Positions 37,100 through 46,467 are shown, numbered from the stretch's first letter. The stretch is DNA of 64,000 nt from Microcoleus sp. bin38.metabat.b11b12b14.051 (GCF_013299165.1 NZ_JAAFKD010000011.1:141593-205592); one strand, 5' to 3'. Translations and numbers: made by a program. Notes: generated by a model from the sequence alone, not told the origin.

Positions 37100-38401
37100 C
37101 TACCTTCCCACAACCAAATCTGTAATTAATGGCAAATGATCCGAACCGATATTGCTACCAGTATGAATCTTGAGTACACCAATTTCTTTGCTGACTAGAA
37201 GGTGATCGATGGGAATGTACAGCAGCGGCATAAAAGTCGGCCAAGTCGGTAAAAGGCCAAAACCCGATCGCGCATTGTGCAATTTTCCAGTATTTACCAT
37301 ATTTTTGTAGAACGGCGACCACATTGTGGTATTGAAATCGCCAACCACCACCAGCGGATTTTTGAGTTGGGCTGCATACTCGCCGATGGCTGCTAGCTGT
37401 TGGTTGCGATCGATAAAACTCTGCGGTTTGATCGGCACAGACGGATGAACAAGCAGCATCGAAATAGTTTTACCTTGAAATTTAACATCCGCAGACAGGC
37501 TCCTTCTTGTCTGTGAAAAAGCTTTAACAGCAGCATTCTCTAAAGGCAGCTTGCTGTAGATTGCACTTCCATATTCCTCAGATTCTTGCTGCTGGGAAGA
37601 ATAAGGAAACATTTCCCTTAAAACCGCTAACTCTTTTGCCCAATCTGTGCTGACTTCTACAAAAACAGCGATATCTGGTTGTTCTGATTTCACGAGGGAT
37701 ATCACATCAGCATATCGGCGATTACTCGTTAAAACATTTGAATGCAAAATCCGCAAAAGTTGTCCGGGAGTCGAGCCAGCAAATGCTGGCGCTGGAAAAT
37801 ACCAAGGAACAATTTCGGCTAAATTAATGATTATACAAAATGCGCTTACCAGCAGCCATATTTTTTTCGATCGTACCAAAGCGAAAAATATCAAAGTAGA
37901 GAAACTAACCAGGAGATATTGTAGTTTAAAATGAGAATTTAACTCAAAAAGTAGATTAAATTCTCCCAGATAACCTGCGATTGACAAGAGTGCATTTACA
38001 ATCGCTGCGATAATAAACCATTTTAAGATTGCGTGCTTTAAACTAATAACTTTATGATTGCTACTGTGCAGCACCGCCCATTTCAGCTTAATTTTCAGGT
38101 CGTTGGTAATCGGCAATCTATCAATTTCTGTTACCAATTGTTCCGGCTGTTCCAACTCTCGCCGCTGCTGATAAAATCTTACCAGCAAGCTATCTACCAC
38201 AAAATAACTAAAATAATTGGCAACAAATCCTGCAAATACCAACACACCTAAACCGCTGAGCATCCCAAAGGAAAGGCCTACTTTCCTCAAACCCGACCAA
38301 GTAGCTGAATCGCCTGTTTTACCCGTAGCTAATATGGCGATAAATAGCATTAAAGCAGGAAATCCGATCGTGATTGTGTTTCTGATGAGCTTGTCAATCA
38401 T
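37100..38401 (-). CDS. Membrane endonuclease/exonuclease/phosphatase family protein
   Basis: A 433-aa protein. The N-terminal half has four or so hydrophobic segments (about 10-35, 45-75, 130-155, 160-200). The C-terminal EEP fold domain (about 215-433) carries LRILHSNVLTSNRRY (Asn metal ligand), IAVFVEVSTDW (Glu), VVVGDFNTTMWSP (Asp/Asn) and GSDHLPLITDL (Asp-His). It is similar to YdcA/YafD-like membrane EEP proteins. It converges with the metallophosphoesterase 15 nt away, so both may act on phosphorylated substrates in the periplasm; the substrate is unknown. Confidence 0.87.
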   Translation of the reverse strand: MIDKLIRNTITIGFPALMLFIAILATGKTGDSATWSGLRKVGLSFGMLSGLGVLVFAGFVANYFSYFVVDSLLVRFYQQRRELEQPEQLVTEIDRLPITNDLKIKLKWAVLHSSNHKVISLKHAILKWFIIAAIVNALLSIAGYLGEFNLLFELNSHFKLQYLLVSFSTLIFFALVRSKKIWLLVSAFCIIINLAEIVPWYFPAPAFAGSTPGQLLRILHSNVLTSNRRYADVISLVKSEQPDIAVFVEVSTDWAKELAVLREMFPYSSQQQESEEYGSAIYSKLPLENAAVKAFSQTRRSLSADVKFQGKTISMLLVHPSVPIKPQSFIDRNQQLAAIGEYAAQLKNPLVVVGDFNTTMWSPFYKNMVNTGKLHNARSGFGLLPTWPTFMPLLYIPIDHLLVSKEIGVLKIHTGSNIGSDHLPLITDLVVGR

Positions 38402-38465
38402 ACAATGTTAGATTTTAGTTTTAAAATAAATGGATATCTTGCAAAAGTCTTTTAAATCAACTTTT

Positions 38466-38530
38466 GGAACGGGCTCTCCGGCCCATTCCACATAAAAAAA
38501 AATTGTGGAACGGGCCGGAGAGCCCGTTCC
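38466..38530. terminator. 27-bp hairpin repeat between VOC and EEP genes
   Basis: Arms of 27 nt (38466-38492 and 38504-38530, starting GGAACGGGCTCTCCGGCCC) pair with a single G-T wobble around an A-rich 11-nt loop. It sits after the VOC gene stop, upstream of the EEP start. It could terminate the former or be a mobile palindromic repeat. Confidence 0.6.
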
Positions 38531-38620
38531 GATTCTTGCAAGAAATTTAATGATTCAGTTGGTCGGGTGTGGATTGCAAACTGATTGACTCGAAGGTGGC
38601 TTGAACAAATAGAATACTGT

Positions 38621-39010
38621 TTAAATTTCATAAATTTCTAACGGTAAGTTATCTGGATCTATAAAAAAGGTAAACCGTTTTTCTGTAATCTCGTCAAAGC
38701 GAATCTCTTCTACTTCTATTTGGCGCGATTTCAAGTAAGCAACGGATGCTTCTATATCCTCGACTGCAAAAGCCAAATGTCTCAAACCGCAAGCTTCAGG
38801 ATTGTTGACTCTGGCGGGAGGATGCGGAAATGAGAACAGTTCAATCATTGCGTCGCCGTTTCCGACTTGCAAATCTAGTTTGTAAGAACTTCTCTCGCTG
38901 CGGAAGGTTTCTTTGATAATGGAACATCCCAAGACTTCTACATAAAATTTCTTGGACTTTTCGTAATCTGAGCAAATAATTGCCACATGATGTATTGCTT
39001 TTATTTTCAT
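38621..39010 (-). CDS. VOC/glyoxalase-like metalloprotein
   Basis: A 129-aa vicinal-oxygen-chelate protein with two beta-alpha-beta-beta-beta modules: IHHVAIICSDYEKSKKFYVE, AMIELFSFPHPP, then LRHLAFAVEDIEASVAYLKS and FIDPDNLPLEIYE. Metal ligands His (HHVA), Glu (MIELF), His (LRHLAF) and Glu (LEIYE) are all present, as in YaeR/GloA2-like proteins. ATG 39010 gives the canonical MKIKAIHHVAI start; an upstream GTG (39040) is less likely. The substrate is unknown. Confidence 0.88.
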   Translation of the reverse strand: MKIKAIHHVAIICSDYEKSKKFYVEVLGCSIIKETFRSERSSYKLDLQVGNGDAMIELFSFPHPPARVNNPEACGLRHLAFAVEDIEASVAYLKSRQIEVEEIRFDEITEKRFTFFIDPDNLPLEIYEI

Positions 39011-39152
39011 CTTAAAAAAGTTAGTTGCGTTTTGTAGCACAGTACGGTATCGATAATTATATTTGACTTCCAGGAAAACCTGCTAATACCATTTTCCCCA
39101 AATAATAAAACTGTCGCCCCGTGCTTCAAACCCTTATCCCGTAAATCATCCT

Positions 39153-39190
39153 CAATCTAAAATCTAAAATCTAAAATCTAAAATCTAAAA
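39153..39190. repeat. STRR (AATCTAA)n upstream of ilvC
   Basis: Five tandem heptamers CTAAAAT, the reverse complement of the repeat found after ilvC. Confidence 0.8.
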
Positions 39191-39334
39191 TGGTCTGATT
39201 GAAGCCCGATCGCCCTTTATTTTCCCCCTTCCAAATCTTAATCGGTAAAATTCTCGAAAAAAAAGCACCCCACTTTGATAAAATGAGAGTTTTGCAGTCA
39301 ATTACCCTATTTGCATCTCAAGGAGACCAGCACC

Positions 39335-40333
39335 ATGGCCCGTATGTATTACGACACCGACGCCAACCTAGACCTCTTAGCCAACAAAACGGTTGCTATC
39401 ATCGGCTACGGTTCCCAAGGACACGCCCACGCCCTCAACCTCAAAGACAGCGGCATGAATGTCATTGTCGGTTTGTATCCCGGTAGCAAATCCGCCGCCA
39501 AAGCCACCGAAGCAGGTTTAACTGTTCACCCGGTAGACAAAGCAGCCGCCGCCGCTGACTTCATCATGATTTTATTACCCGATGAAGTTCAAAAAACTAT
39601 TTACAAAGAACAAATCGAACCTAACCTTTCAGCAGGAAATGTTTTAGCATTTGCTCACGGTTTTAACATTCACTTCGGTCAAGTTGTGCCCCCAGCCGAC
39701 GTAGACGTAGTAATGGTAGCGCCCAAAGGCCCCGGACATTTGGTGCGGCGGACTTACGAACAAGGCGAAGGCGTGCCGAGTTTGTTTGCAGTATATCAAG
39801 ATGCCTCCGGCCAAGCGCGCGATCGGGCAATGGCCTATGCTAAAGGTATCGGCGGCACCAGAGCCGGCATCCTCGAAACCACTTTCCGCGAAGAAACAGA
39901 AACCGATTTGTTTGGCGAACAAGTAGTTTTGTGCGGCGGTTTAAGCGCCTTAATTAAAGCTGGATTTGAAACCTTAGTTAACGCTGGATACCAACCGGAA
40001 TTAGCTTATTTTGAATGTTTGCACGAAGTTAAACTTATCGTTGACTTAGTAGTAGAAGGAGGCCTCGCCAAAATGCGCGACAGCATCTCCAATACCGCAG
40101 AATACGGCGATTTAACTCGCGGCCCCCGCATCGTCACCGATGACACCCGCGCCGAAATGCGTAAAATTCTCAGCGAAATTCAATCCGGTCAATTTGCTCG
40201 CGAATTCGTTCTCGAAAACCAAGCTGGGAAACCGGGCTTTACTTCCATGCGCCGTCAGGAAGCAGAACATCCGATTGAAGAAGTTGGTAAAGATTTGCGC
40301 GCCATGTTTAGCTGGTTGAAAAAGCAAGCGTAA
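39335..40333 (+). CDS. ilvC: Ketol-acid reductoisomerase, class I
   Basis: A 332-aa cytoplasmic enzyme of branched-chain amino-acid synthesis, converting acetolactate or acetohydroxybutyrate to the dihydroxy acid with NADPH and Mg. The Rossmann motif [15 protein letters not shown] starts near residue 22, followed by the [12 protein letters not shown] phosphate-binding loop. Metal ligands are in [11 protein letters not shown] and LYE-type helices ([14 protein letters not shown]). ATG 39335 is chosen: AAGGAG lies 10 nt upstream and the [15 protein letters not shown] start is typical. Normal class I length, monocistronic, STRRs on both sides. Confidence 0.96.
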   Translation: MARMYYDTDANLDLLANKTVAIIGYGSQGHAHALNLKDSGMNVIVGLYPGSKSAAKATEAGLTVHPVDKAAAAADFIMILLPDEVQKTIYKEQIEPNLSAGNVLAFAHGFNIHFGQVVPPADVDVVMVAPKGPGHLVRRTYEQGEGVPSLFAVYQDASGQARDRAMAYAKGIGGTRAGILETTFREETETDLFGEQVVLCGGLSALIKAGFETLVNAGYQPELAYFECLHEVKLIVDLVVEGGLAKMRDSISNTAEYGDLTRGPRIVTDDTRAEMRKILSEIQSGQFAREFVLENQAGKPGFTSMRRQEAEHPIEEVGKDLRAMFSWLKKQA

Positions 40334-40335
40334 TC

Positions 40336-40370
40336 GATTTTAGATTTTAGATTTTAGATTTTAGATTTTT
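40336..40370. repeat. STRR (ATTTTAG)n after ilvC
   Basis: Five tandem heptamers begin 2-3 nt after the ilvC stop codon. Confidence 0.85.
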
Positions 40371-40460
40371 TGTTCTATCTAAGATCTAAAATTGCCAATC
40401 TAATACTAATTTTCAAAAGTAGTAGTAGGGTGTGTCGCCACGAACAATCCCATAACAAGA

Positions 40461-40523
40461 AAGGTTCGTAGTGTGGACTTTAGTCCGCAATAAGAGCGGA
40501 CTAAAGTCCACACTACGAACCTT
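40461..40523. terminator. Perfect 28-bp hairpin downstream of ilvC
   Basis: Arms 40461-40488 and 40496-40523 (beginning AAGGTTCGTAGTGTGGAC) pair without mismatch around AATAAGA. It belongs to the dispersed GTAGT..GGACT.AAGTCC repeat family of this window. It may also act as a transcription terminator. Confidence 0.7.
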
Positions 40524-40665
40524 ATACCATTTTTTTTAAGTTATGATAGAGTTTTATGAAAAGGTCAAGGAGATAATTACAATGTCCAACGGTCGTTTAC
40601 CTCTATTGCATCTTTAGAAAAATGGTATAACAGACAAAAATCGGTCACTAAGTTCTTCTTTCTTT

Positions 40666-40714
40666 CAACTGTTAACTGTCAACTGTCAACCGTCAACTGT
40701 CAACTGTCAACTGT
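40666..40714. repeat. STRR (AACTGTC)n
   Basis: Six to seven AACTGTC/AACCGTC heptamers at the 3' end of the small membrane-protein gene. Confidence 0.8.
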
Positions 40715-40719
40715 GAAAA

Positions 40720-40944
40720 CTATCGATTCGGACTAGGGTTTTTTTGCAAGTCCTCAATCTCCTTATCTCTTTGCTTGTTTACGTCTTTTGGCTTTACCCA
40801 TGATGGCCACAACCCGACAAATAATTTTCTACTCGCCACGCTGGTATCTCTTATAGGTTTGGGAAGAAAAGTTAAGCTGTCACCGTAAAGGGTAAACAGG
40901 GCTACAAACAGCAGCACTATCGGGATAATATTTTTTTTAGGCAT
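40720..40944 (-). CDS. Small single-span membrane protein
   Basis: A 74-aa protein: MPKKNIIPIVLLFVALFTLY gives one N-terminal hydrophobic segment, then a Pro-rich stretch (SLTFLPKPIRDTS, LWPSWVKPKD) and a charged C-terminus. The ATG at 40944 starts at the membrane segment; an upstream start at 41004 would place 20 polar residues in front. It seems to be a conserved cyanobacterial hypothetical type, recognised only by general look. Confidence 0.6.
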   Translation of the reverse strand: MPKKNIIPIVLLFVALFTLYGDSLTFLPKPIRDTSVASRKLFVGLWPSWVKPKDVNKQRDKEIEDLQKNPSPNR

Positions 40945-41135
40945 GGCAGTTTCACAGTTAAGTTTGTAAAAGTCCTTGTTTATATTTTGCCCTGGCATGG
41001 ACAAAATATATCAGCGCTCAAGAAAAATAAACGCCTCGGCGCAGCAGGCACCCAGACAGCATAAAATGCTGGTAAGTAGCAATATCATTAAAAAATGCTG
41101 ACTACAAACTGACAATCTCAGTTCAAATGTGCCGA

Positions 41136-41527
41136 CTCGTGAGTTCAGAAACCCGGTTTCTTCGTAAATTTATCGTTACTAAATGGGAAACTCGTAGAAA
41201 CCGGGTTTCTCGCCTCTGCGCGGGGAATCAAACTGTCAACTGTCCCTGGTCAACTGTCCCTGGTCAACTGATACTGCGGACTCGTGAGTTCAGAAACCCG
41301 GTTTCTTCGTAAATTTATCGTTACTAAATGGGAAACTCGTAGAAACCGGGTTTCTCGCCTCTGCGCGGGGAATCAAACTGTCAACTGTCCCTGGTCAACT
41401 GTCCCTGGTCAACTGATACTGCGGACTCGTGAGTTCAGAAACCCGGTTTCTTCGTAAATTTATCGTTACTAAATGGGAAACTCGTAGAAACCGGGTTTCT
41501 CGCCTCTGCGCGGGGAATCAAACTGTC
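41136..41527. repeat. 145-bp tandem array, 2.7 copies
   Basis: Units start at 41136, 41281 and 41426 and appear identical. The third stops after about 102 bp. Each carries CAGAAACCCGGTTTCTTCG and TAGAAACCGGGTTTCTCGCC, inverted to each other, plus two GTCCCTGGTCAACT units. There is no real coding sequence, although all-open frames occur. Confidence 0.9.
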
Positions 41528-41537
41528 AGAAGTATTG

Positions 41538-41610
41538 ATGACAACTGACAACTGACAACTGACAACTGACAAATGACAACTGTCCCAGGTCAACTGTCCC
41601 AGGTCAACTG
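41538..41610. repeat. STRR (TGACAAC)n and GTCCCAGGTCAACT units
   Basis: Heptamers TGACAAC/TGACAAA followed by two GTCCCAGGTCAACT units, directly before the hydrolase stop codon at 41612. Confidence 0.8.
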
Positions 41611-41611
41611 A

Positions 41612-43270
41612 CTACTTATTTCCTTGAATAAAAGTTTGCACGACTGCGTTAGTTTCAGGAGAAATTTCTGTAACTAGGCGCACTGGAATTGCATTCGTTG
41701 AAGCAAATTGCGCGTATTCTGGGGTGAGAAATACTGCATATTTGTCAGCTTCTGCCGTTAGTTGAGCGGCACTGGCTAGACTGATAGCTTTAATATAATT
41801 GCGTATGCTAACTGCTTGTTCGCCGACAACTTCGTCGCCAGTTATTACTGTGCTGGGCCTTCTAACTTGGTCTAAGGTTGTACTCGGATCTTTAACGCTT
41901 AAGTGAGTGCCGCCGACAAAACCGACTAACCATTTGGGAGATGGAATTTGTTGGAATCCGGCAATTTGTTCGACTAAGGCGGGTGTGGTTTTGTCGGCTG
42001 AAGATGCTACTATCAATGTGGGAATTTGAATGGCACTTAATCCAGTTTCTCCAAATAGTAATGATGTGGTGGGATTCATGACGATCGCCCTTTTAATCCT
42101 CACATCCCGCAATTGATACCGTTCTTGGGGCAATCCGGCCGCCGCGCACTGAATGCCTTCGCCCAAGCTAAACCCAATCAAATCGCCCTGACAGCGCTGT
42201 TTGAGCCTGGTCAATTGCAGTTCGGCACCTGCTAAGGATAAGGCTGTGCCGCCGCCGAAGGAATAGCCCACGATCATCGATCGCTCGATCGCGATTTTCC
42301 CCTGCAAGTTATCATCAGTTTGGTTTAATTTAGCCAGTTCATCCAGCACAAAACTGATATCTTTAGGACGGTCTAAAAACTCCTGAGCAGCTAACAACCG
42401 AGATTTACCGGCGATCGCAGCATTGGTATTCGTTTCGTTGCTTCCCGGATGTTCCAAAGCAGCTACCACATAGCCGTGAGACGCCAAATGCTCGGCTAAA
42501 TAGCGCAAATCCGTGCGTACCGAACCCAAACCGTGAGAAAACACGATCGTCGGTTTGTCAGCAGTCGCAGCTTTCGACCAATACACATCAACCGGAATGC
42601 GCCGATTGCGGGCGCTATCGTTTAAATCTAGCTTCAGTACGCGCACCGAATTCGGGCCGGGTTGGGTGGGGTCGAAAGGCGGGTTAAAGGCGGGTTTAGT
42701 AGCGGCTAATTGAGGTGCGATCGCCGCCATAAACCTCTGAGTTTGCCAAAAACCCGAGTTTAAATTGCTCAAAACTGCGAAAGCTCGATCGAGATCCACC
42801 ACTACCCGCGAACTCGGATAAGATTCAATAAAACTCAATACCGATAAGCCTTCCGGCGCGTTAGCCCCCAGCACCAAAGCCGCTCGCAGGGCTTCCACAC
42901 CCGCACCGTCGCGCCTCGGTATCACCGTAGTCAAATCCGTCAGGATCGCCGTCCCGATGCGCGTATTGAGCAAGTTGCTCAAACCGACTACATTCAGGGG
43001 GATTTTCGCTTTTAGCGCTCCCAAGATTTGACTGCGCTGTGCGTCAGACAACAGACTGGCGTAAGCTTGCAGTTTTTCGGGGACTTGTCCAGTTTTTGCC
43101 AGCTCGCGCAAATCTGCAACCGAGATTGACGATTCTAAAATACCTTTACGCACAACCACGGTTTCTGCCGCTTTTACAGGAGATGTCAAGCCGCTGAAAG
43201 TGCCGATCGCGATCGCGCTACAAACACTCGCGACTGACGAAAACCATCTGAAATTTGGTGTAATGCTCAT
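41612..43270 (-). CDS. DUF1400-alpha/beta hydrolase, exported
   Basis: A 552-aa protein. The signal peptide (WFSSVASVCSAIAIGTFSGL, cleavage near VKA-AE) is followed by a cyanobacterial DUF1400 domain (about 35-165; VVVRKGILESSISVADLREL, LNVVGLSNLLNTRIG). A PAF-acetylhydrolase/chlorophyllase-like alpha/beta hydrolase comes next, with oxyanion FSHGLGS, nucleophile elbow GYSFGGG and a late GGTHLS histidine. ATG 43270 with AAGG upstream is preferred over TTG 43285. Probably a periplasmic esterase or lipase; the substrate is unknown. Confidence 0.88.
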   Translation of the reverse strand: MSITPNFRWFSSVASVCSAIAIGTFSGLTSPVKAAETVVVRKGILESSISVADLRELAKTGQVPEKLQAYASLLSDAQRSQILGALKAKIPLNVVGLSNLLNTRIGTAILTDLTTVIPRRDGAGVEALRAALVLGANAPEGLSVLSFIESYPSSRVVVDLDRAFAVLSNLNSGFWQTQRFMAAIAPQLAATKPAFNPPFDPTQPGPNSVRVLKLDLNDSARNRRIPVDVYWSKAATADKPTIVFSHGLGSVRTDLRYLAEHLASHGYVVAALEHPGSNETNTNAAIAGKSRLLAAQEFLDRPKDISFVLDELAKLNQTDDNLQGKIAIERSMIVGYSFGGGTALSLAGAELQLTRLKQRCQGDLIGFSLGEGIQCAAAGLPQERYQLRDVRIKRAIVMNPTTSLLFGETGLSAIQIPTLIVASSADKTTPALVEQIAGFQQIPSPKWLVGFVGGTHLSVKDPSTTLDQVRRPSTVITGDEVVGEQAVSIRNYIKAISLASAAQLTAEADKYAVFLTPEYAQFASTNAIPVRLVTEISPETNAVVQTFIQGNK

Positions 43271-43285
43271 TTTTACCTTACTCAA

Positions 43286-43669
43286 CTAGAGAGATATCAC
43301 TATATTCTCAGAATTCTCCCAGATACCGAGAAATTGTTATAGATGCCGAGAATTTGTGCCGATCGTGCGATCGCAATTAGTGAGTTTGCCGATCGTGCGA
43401 TCGCCAAGGCCTCTGGACATATTTACTTACCGCTCAGTAATCATGCTCGTATTTCCTCATTTTGAGGCATAAACAAGGATATTTAACTTTTTTATTACCC
43501 AAGATGACTGATAATTTAACCTCAAATCAGTAATAACTTAACTAAAAAATAACACCCGACTACTTAACCTGTTTGTTCAACCTTTGTTAGCGAGCAATTG
43601 AACTCGCAGGAGTCAATTTTTAACAGTATTAACCGTGCTAAAGTAAGCTGTACCATACAACAACAAATT
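43286..43669. other. Promoter-bearing interval with HIP1-rich direct repeat
   Basis: No gene seen. GCCGATCGTGCGATCGC occurs twice about 33 bp apart (near 43357 and 43390), each containing the HIP1 octamer. The rest is AT-rich and divergent between the hydrolase and the Ig-like protein gene. Confidence 0.45.
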
Positions 43670-45766
43670 ATGAGTTTCACAGGCAACACTCCCGTAGTGG
43701 ATGGCATTCAGCTTGCTGACGCCAACCCCACTAAAGCAGATACAGTCAACTACACCGTCACTTTCAATCAAAGTGTTACCGGAGTAGACATCGCAGACTT
43801 TACTCTGAACTCGAACGTAATAAATGGTGCCAATATCGCAGCAGTTACAGGTAGCGGTGCATCCTATAACGTAAGTGTTAACACTGGCAAAGGCTCTGGA
43901 ACCGTCGGATTAAATCTCGTCGATAATGACTCGATTAACAATTCCCTACTTATACCCTTAGGTGGCGTAGGTCAAGGTAACGGCAACTTTACCGGACAAA
44001 CTTATACTATTGATAAAACTCCGCCTACAGTCAGCTTCGACCCTGTTACTCCAGATCCGCGCAACACAAGTGTTACCACAATTCCCATTACTTTCAGCGA
44101 ACCTGTAACTGGCTTTGATACAGCCGATCTCACTCTCACTCGCAACGGCGTGGCTGTTCCTCTCACAGGTGCTACGCTAAACAGCACTAACAATACTAAT
44201 TGGACTTTAGACAACTTAACGGGATTGACGGGTGGTGACGGTAATTACCAACTCTCTCTGACTGCTGCTGGTTCTGGTATTGTCGATCGAGTCGGCAACG
44301 CTCTCAACACAAATGCTAGCAATATTTGGAGTGCCGACTTCACTGCGCCTACCGCCGCCAGCAGCTTCAGCAACATCAACACCGCAGGTGGAAATACTTA
44401 CAACTTCACTGTCACCTATACCGACAATACAGCCCTCAATGTCAGTACCTTAGATAGTAAGGATATCTTGGTGGCTGGGCCTGAGGGCAAAATCCAACAA
44501 GCTACTCTGGTAAACTTCACGCCCCTAGGTAACGGCACTCCCCGTAGCGCCACCTACTCCTTCGTTCCCCCCGGCGGCACTTGGGATACCGCAGATAATG
44601 GCACTTACACGGTACAGTTACAACCTCAGCAGGTGAGCGACACTGTTGGTAATTTTGATGTAGCTGGCAATCTGGGAACTTTTACAGTCAATATTCCTGC
44701 CGCACCTGCGCCCGTTGTCACAGCGCCGCCAGTCACACCTGCACCCGTTGTCACAGCGCCGCCAGTCACACCTGCACCCGTTGTCACAGCACCGCCAGTC
44801 ACACCTGCACCCGTTGTCACAGCACCGCCAGTCACACCTGCACCCGTTGTCACAGCACCGCCAGTCACACCTGCACCCGTTGTCACAGCACCGCCAGTCA
44901 CACCGGTTGTCACAACAACACCTGTATCTGCACCTGCATCGAGCATCGTGACACCGATTCTCAAAGTAACGCCGACGGCGAAGTCTGCACCGATCGACAC
45001 GCCGACATCGATCGACACGCCGACATTGATCGACACGCCGACATTGATCGACACGCCGACAGCGATCGACACACCGACATCGATCGACACACCGACAGCG
45101 ATCGACACGCCGACATCGATCGACACACCAACGGCGGCACCAACAGCGATCGACACACCAACGGCGGCACCAACAGCGATCGACAGGCCCAAATTGATCG
45201 CGACGGCGACATCAACTGGCACAACTGCAACTGCAACTGCGACACGCACACTGATCGCGATCGCAACGCGAACACCTGTGTTTACCGCGCCACCAACTAA
45301 CCCACGCACAGTCAGCGATTGTCCGCCTGCGGGAATGCCGATCGCGCGATCGACATCCACCCCGATACCTGTAAATCGTCAGCCCGATCGCGGATATGAC
45401 CCCATAACTTGCCCTCAAACAAATCCCGTCAATTACCGCAGCAACACTCCAGCACCCAGCATTTGCCCGCCGCTGCTTGCTGCCAAGCCGATCGCACCTT
45501 CAACACCTAACTGTGCTTCTGTTGCGGGCGATCGAGATAATGATGACTTTTTAATCGGCAGTTCCAAAAATACCAACTTCGGCAGCCAACAGAGCGATCG
45601 ACTCTTAACTACCAAGTCTTCTTTGTTTGGTGCATCTTGTGTTCCTGGAATTTCGCAACCATCCACAATGAATAATATTCATAGTTTTGGTTTGACAACT
45701 CAGTTGCAATTTCAGCATACAACTTTAGTAAATATGGCATCTCAATTTCACATTCGCTTGATTTGA
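43670..45766 (+). CDS. Ig-like / Thr-Pro-repeat surface-type protein
   Basis: A 698-aa protein. Three bacterial Ig-like/Bap-type domains fill about 1-340 (ADTVNYTVTFNQSVTGVDIA, TPPTVSFDPVTPDPRN, YNFTVTYTDNTALNVS). Six PAPVVTAPPVT repeats (30-bp DNA unit, about 44700-44900) follow, then about a dozen (A/S/L)IDTPT repeats (about 45000-45190). A C-terminal region carries an RTX-like DRDNDDFLIGSS stretch. No N-terminal signal peptide is present, which suits type I secretion via a C-terminal signal. ATG 43670 is preferred; TTG 43598 would add 24 residues. Possibly a truncated or degenerate member of a giant adhesin family. Confidence 0.75.
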   Translation: MSFTGNTPVVDGIQLADANPTKADTVNYTVTFNQSVTGVDIADFTLNSNVINGANIAAVTGSGASYNVSVNTGKGSGTVGLNLVDNDSINNSLLIPLGGVGQGNGNFTGQTYTIDKTPPTVSFDPVTPDPRNTSVTTIPITFSEPVTGFDTADLTLTRNGVAVPLTGATLNSTNNTNWTLDNLTGLTGGDGNYQLSLTAAGSGIVDRVGNALNTNASNIWSADFTAPTAASSFSNINTAGGNTYNFTVTYTDNTALNVSTLDSKDILVAGPEGKIQQATLVNFTPLGNGTPRSATYSFVPPGGTWDTADNGTYTVQLQPQQVSDTVGNFDVAGNLGTFTVNIPAAPAPVVTAPPVTPAPVVTAPPVTPAPVVTAPPVTPAPVVTAPPVTPAPVVTAPPVTPAPVVTAPPVTPVVTTTPVSAPASSIVTPILKVTPTAKSAPIDTPTSIDTPTLIDTPTLIDTPTAIDTPTSIDTPTAIDTPTSIDTPTAAPTAIDTPTAAPTAIDRPKLIATATSTGTTATATATRTLIAIATRTPVFTAPPTNPRTVSDCPPAGMPIARSTSTPIPVNRQPDRGYDPITCPQTNPVNYRSNTPAPSICPPLLAAKPIAPSTPNCASVAGDRDNDDFLIGSSKNTNFGSQQSDRLLTTKSSLFGASCVPGISQPSTMNNIHSFGLTTQLQFQHTTLVNMASQFHIRLI

Positions 45767-45898
45767 TATGGGCATTAATTACCAAGTAAATTAGGCCTAT
45801 AAAACTTACATCAAGCCTAATTTATAATTCAACCATACGGATATATGAATCGATATGTCATTGATTATTGTATCCGTTTTATTGATAACTCTATATTT

Positions 45899-46001
45899 CT
45901 ATAGAATTTACTTAATAAATGACAACAGGGGAAACCGATGATCAATAGATATTGCGATTGCTTCGTTCCTCTCTTCGGACAGTCTTAAGTAAACCGTATA
46001 G
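45899..46001. mobile_element. MITE-like element, copy 2
   Basis: 103 bp with imperfect left TIR CTATAGAATTTACTTAAT (45899-45916) and right TIR CTTAAGTAAACCGTATAG (45984-46001). A perfect 10-bp duplication CTCTATATTT flanks it (45889-45898 and 46002-46011). It shares the internal GCGATTGCTTCGTTCCTCTC with the copy at 46468. Confidence 0.85.
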
Positions 46002-46107
46002 CTCTATATTTATTACTGGTGGAATTTTTGTGCATTCCTATCGTGTCGGATCGATTCATAGCAGTAAGATTCGCTCGCGGTTGTCCGCGAAACTTTGCTC
46101 TGCGGGA

Positions 46108-46238
46108 GCGGACTGAAGTCCGCACTACGAACGAACGAATCGGCGGACTGAAGTCCGCACTACGAACGAACGAATCGGCGGACTGAAGTCCGCACTACGA
46201 ACGAACGAATCGGCGGACTGAAGCCCGCACTACGAACC
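46108..46238. repeat. 35-bp tandem repeat, 4 copies
   Basis: Units start at 46108, 46143, 46178 and 46213. Each contains the palindrome GCGGACTGAAGTCCGC followed by ACTACGAACGAACGAATCG; the last copy has one change (GAAGCCC). It is related to the hairpin family at 40461-40523. Confidence 0.9.
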
Positions 46239-46467
46239 GTTTTAGTTATCGTAATCCATCGGAGCTGATATCAAGCATTGATTTGTATGTTTGTTGAAAA
46301 TGTTTCAATCTCCGTATCGGTGCCGCCTCTGTACTTAAATTTGGAAAAATAGAAGTTACTAGGTGAAATTGCCGATAAAAGATAGCGATTTAGCTTAAGG
46401 TACCAAGCCAAATTGGGGTTGACATCATATTTTATGTTCAGTATTATAAAAATTAAACTCTATAATA
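46239..46467. other. Gene-free interval between repeats
   Basis: AT-rich, no coding frame and no repeat recognised. It separates the 35-bp array from MITE copy 3 in the 0.9-kb interval upstream of the second giant kinase. Confidence 0.35.

Noticed and set aside
39041..39334. Searched for a leader peptide or T-box/BCAA attenuator upstream of ilvC
   Set aside because: No branched-chain-rich leader peptide or T-box GGTGG element was seen; only an STRR and an ordinary RBS are present.
41127..41527. Possible CRISPR-like array at the 145-bp repeats
   Set aside because: Units are directly adjacent with no unique spacers, are far too long for a CRISPR repeat, and have no cas genes nearby.
44626..45360. 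A 244-codon antisense frame rich in Val/Gly/Thr opposite the Ig-like gene
   Set aside because: It is the mirror of the Pro/Thr repeat DNA on the sense strand. Low complexity and full overlap with a better-supported gene make it a shadow.
46108..46238. Possible CRISPR array with 35-bp units
   Set aside because: The whole 35-bp unit repeats, so there are no variable spacers; it is a simple tandem palindromic repeat.
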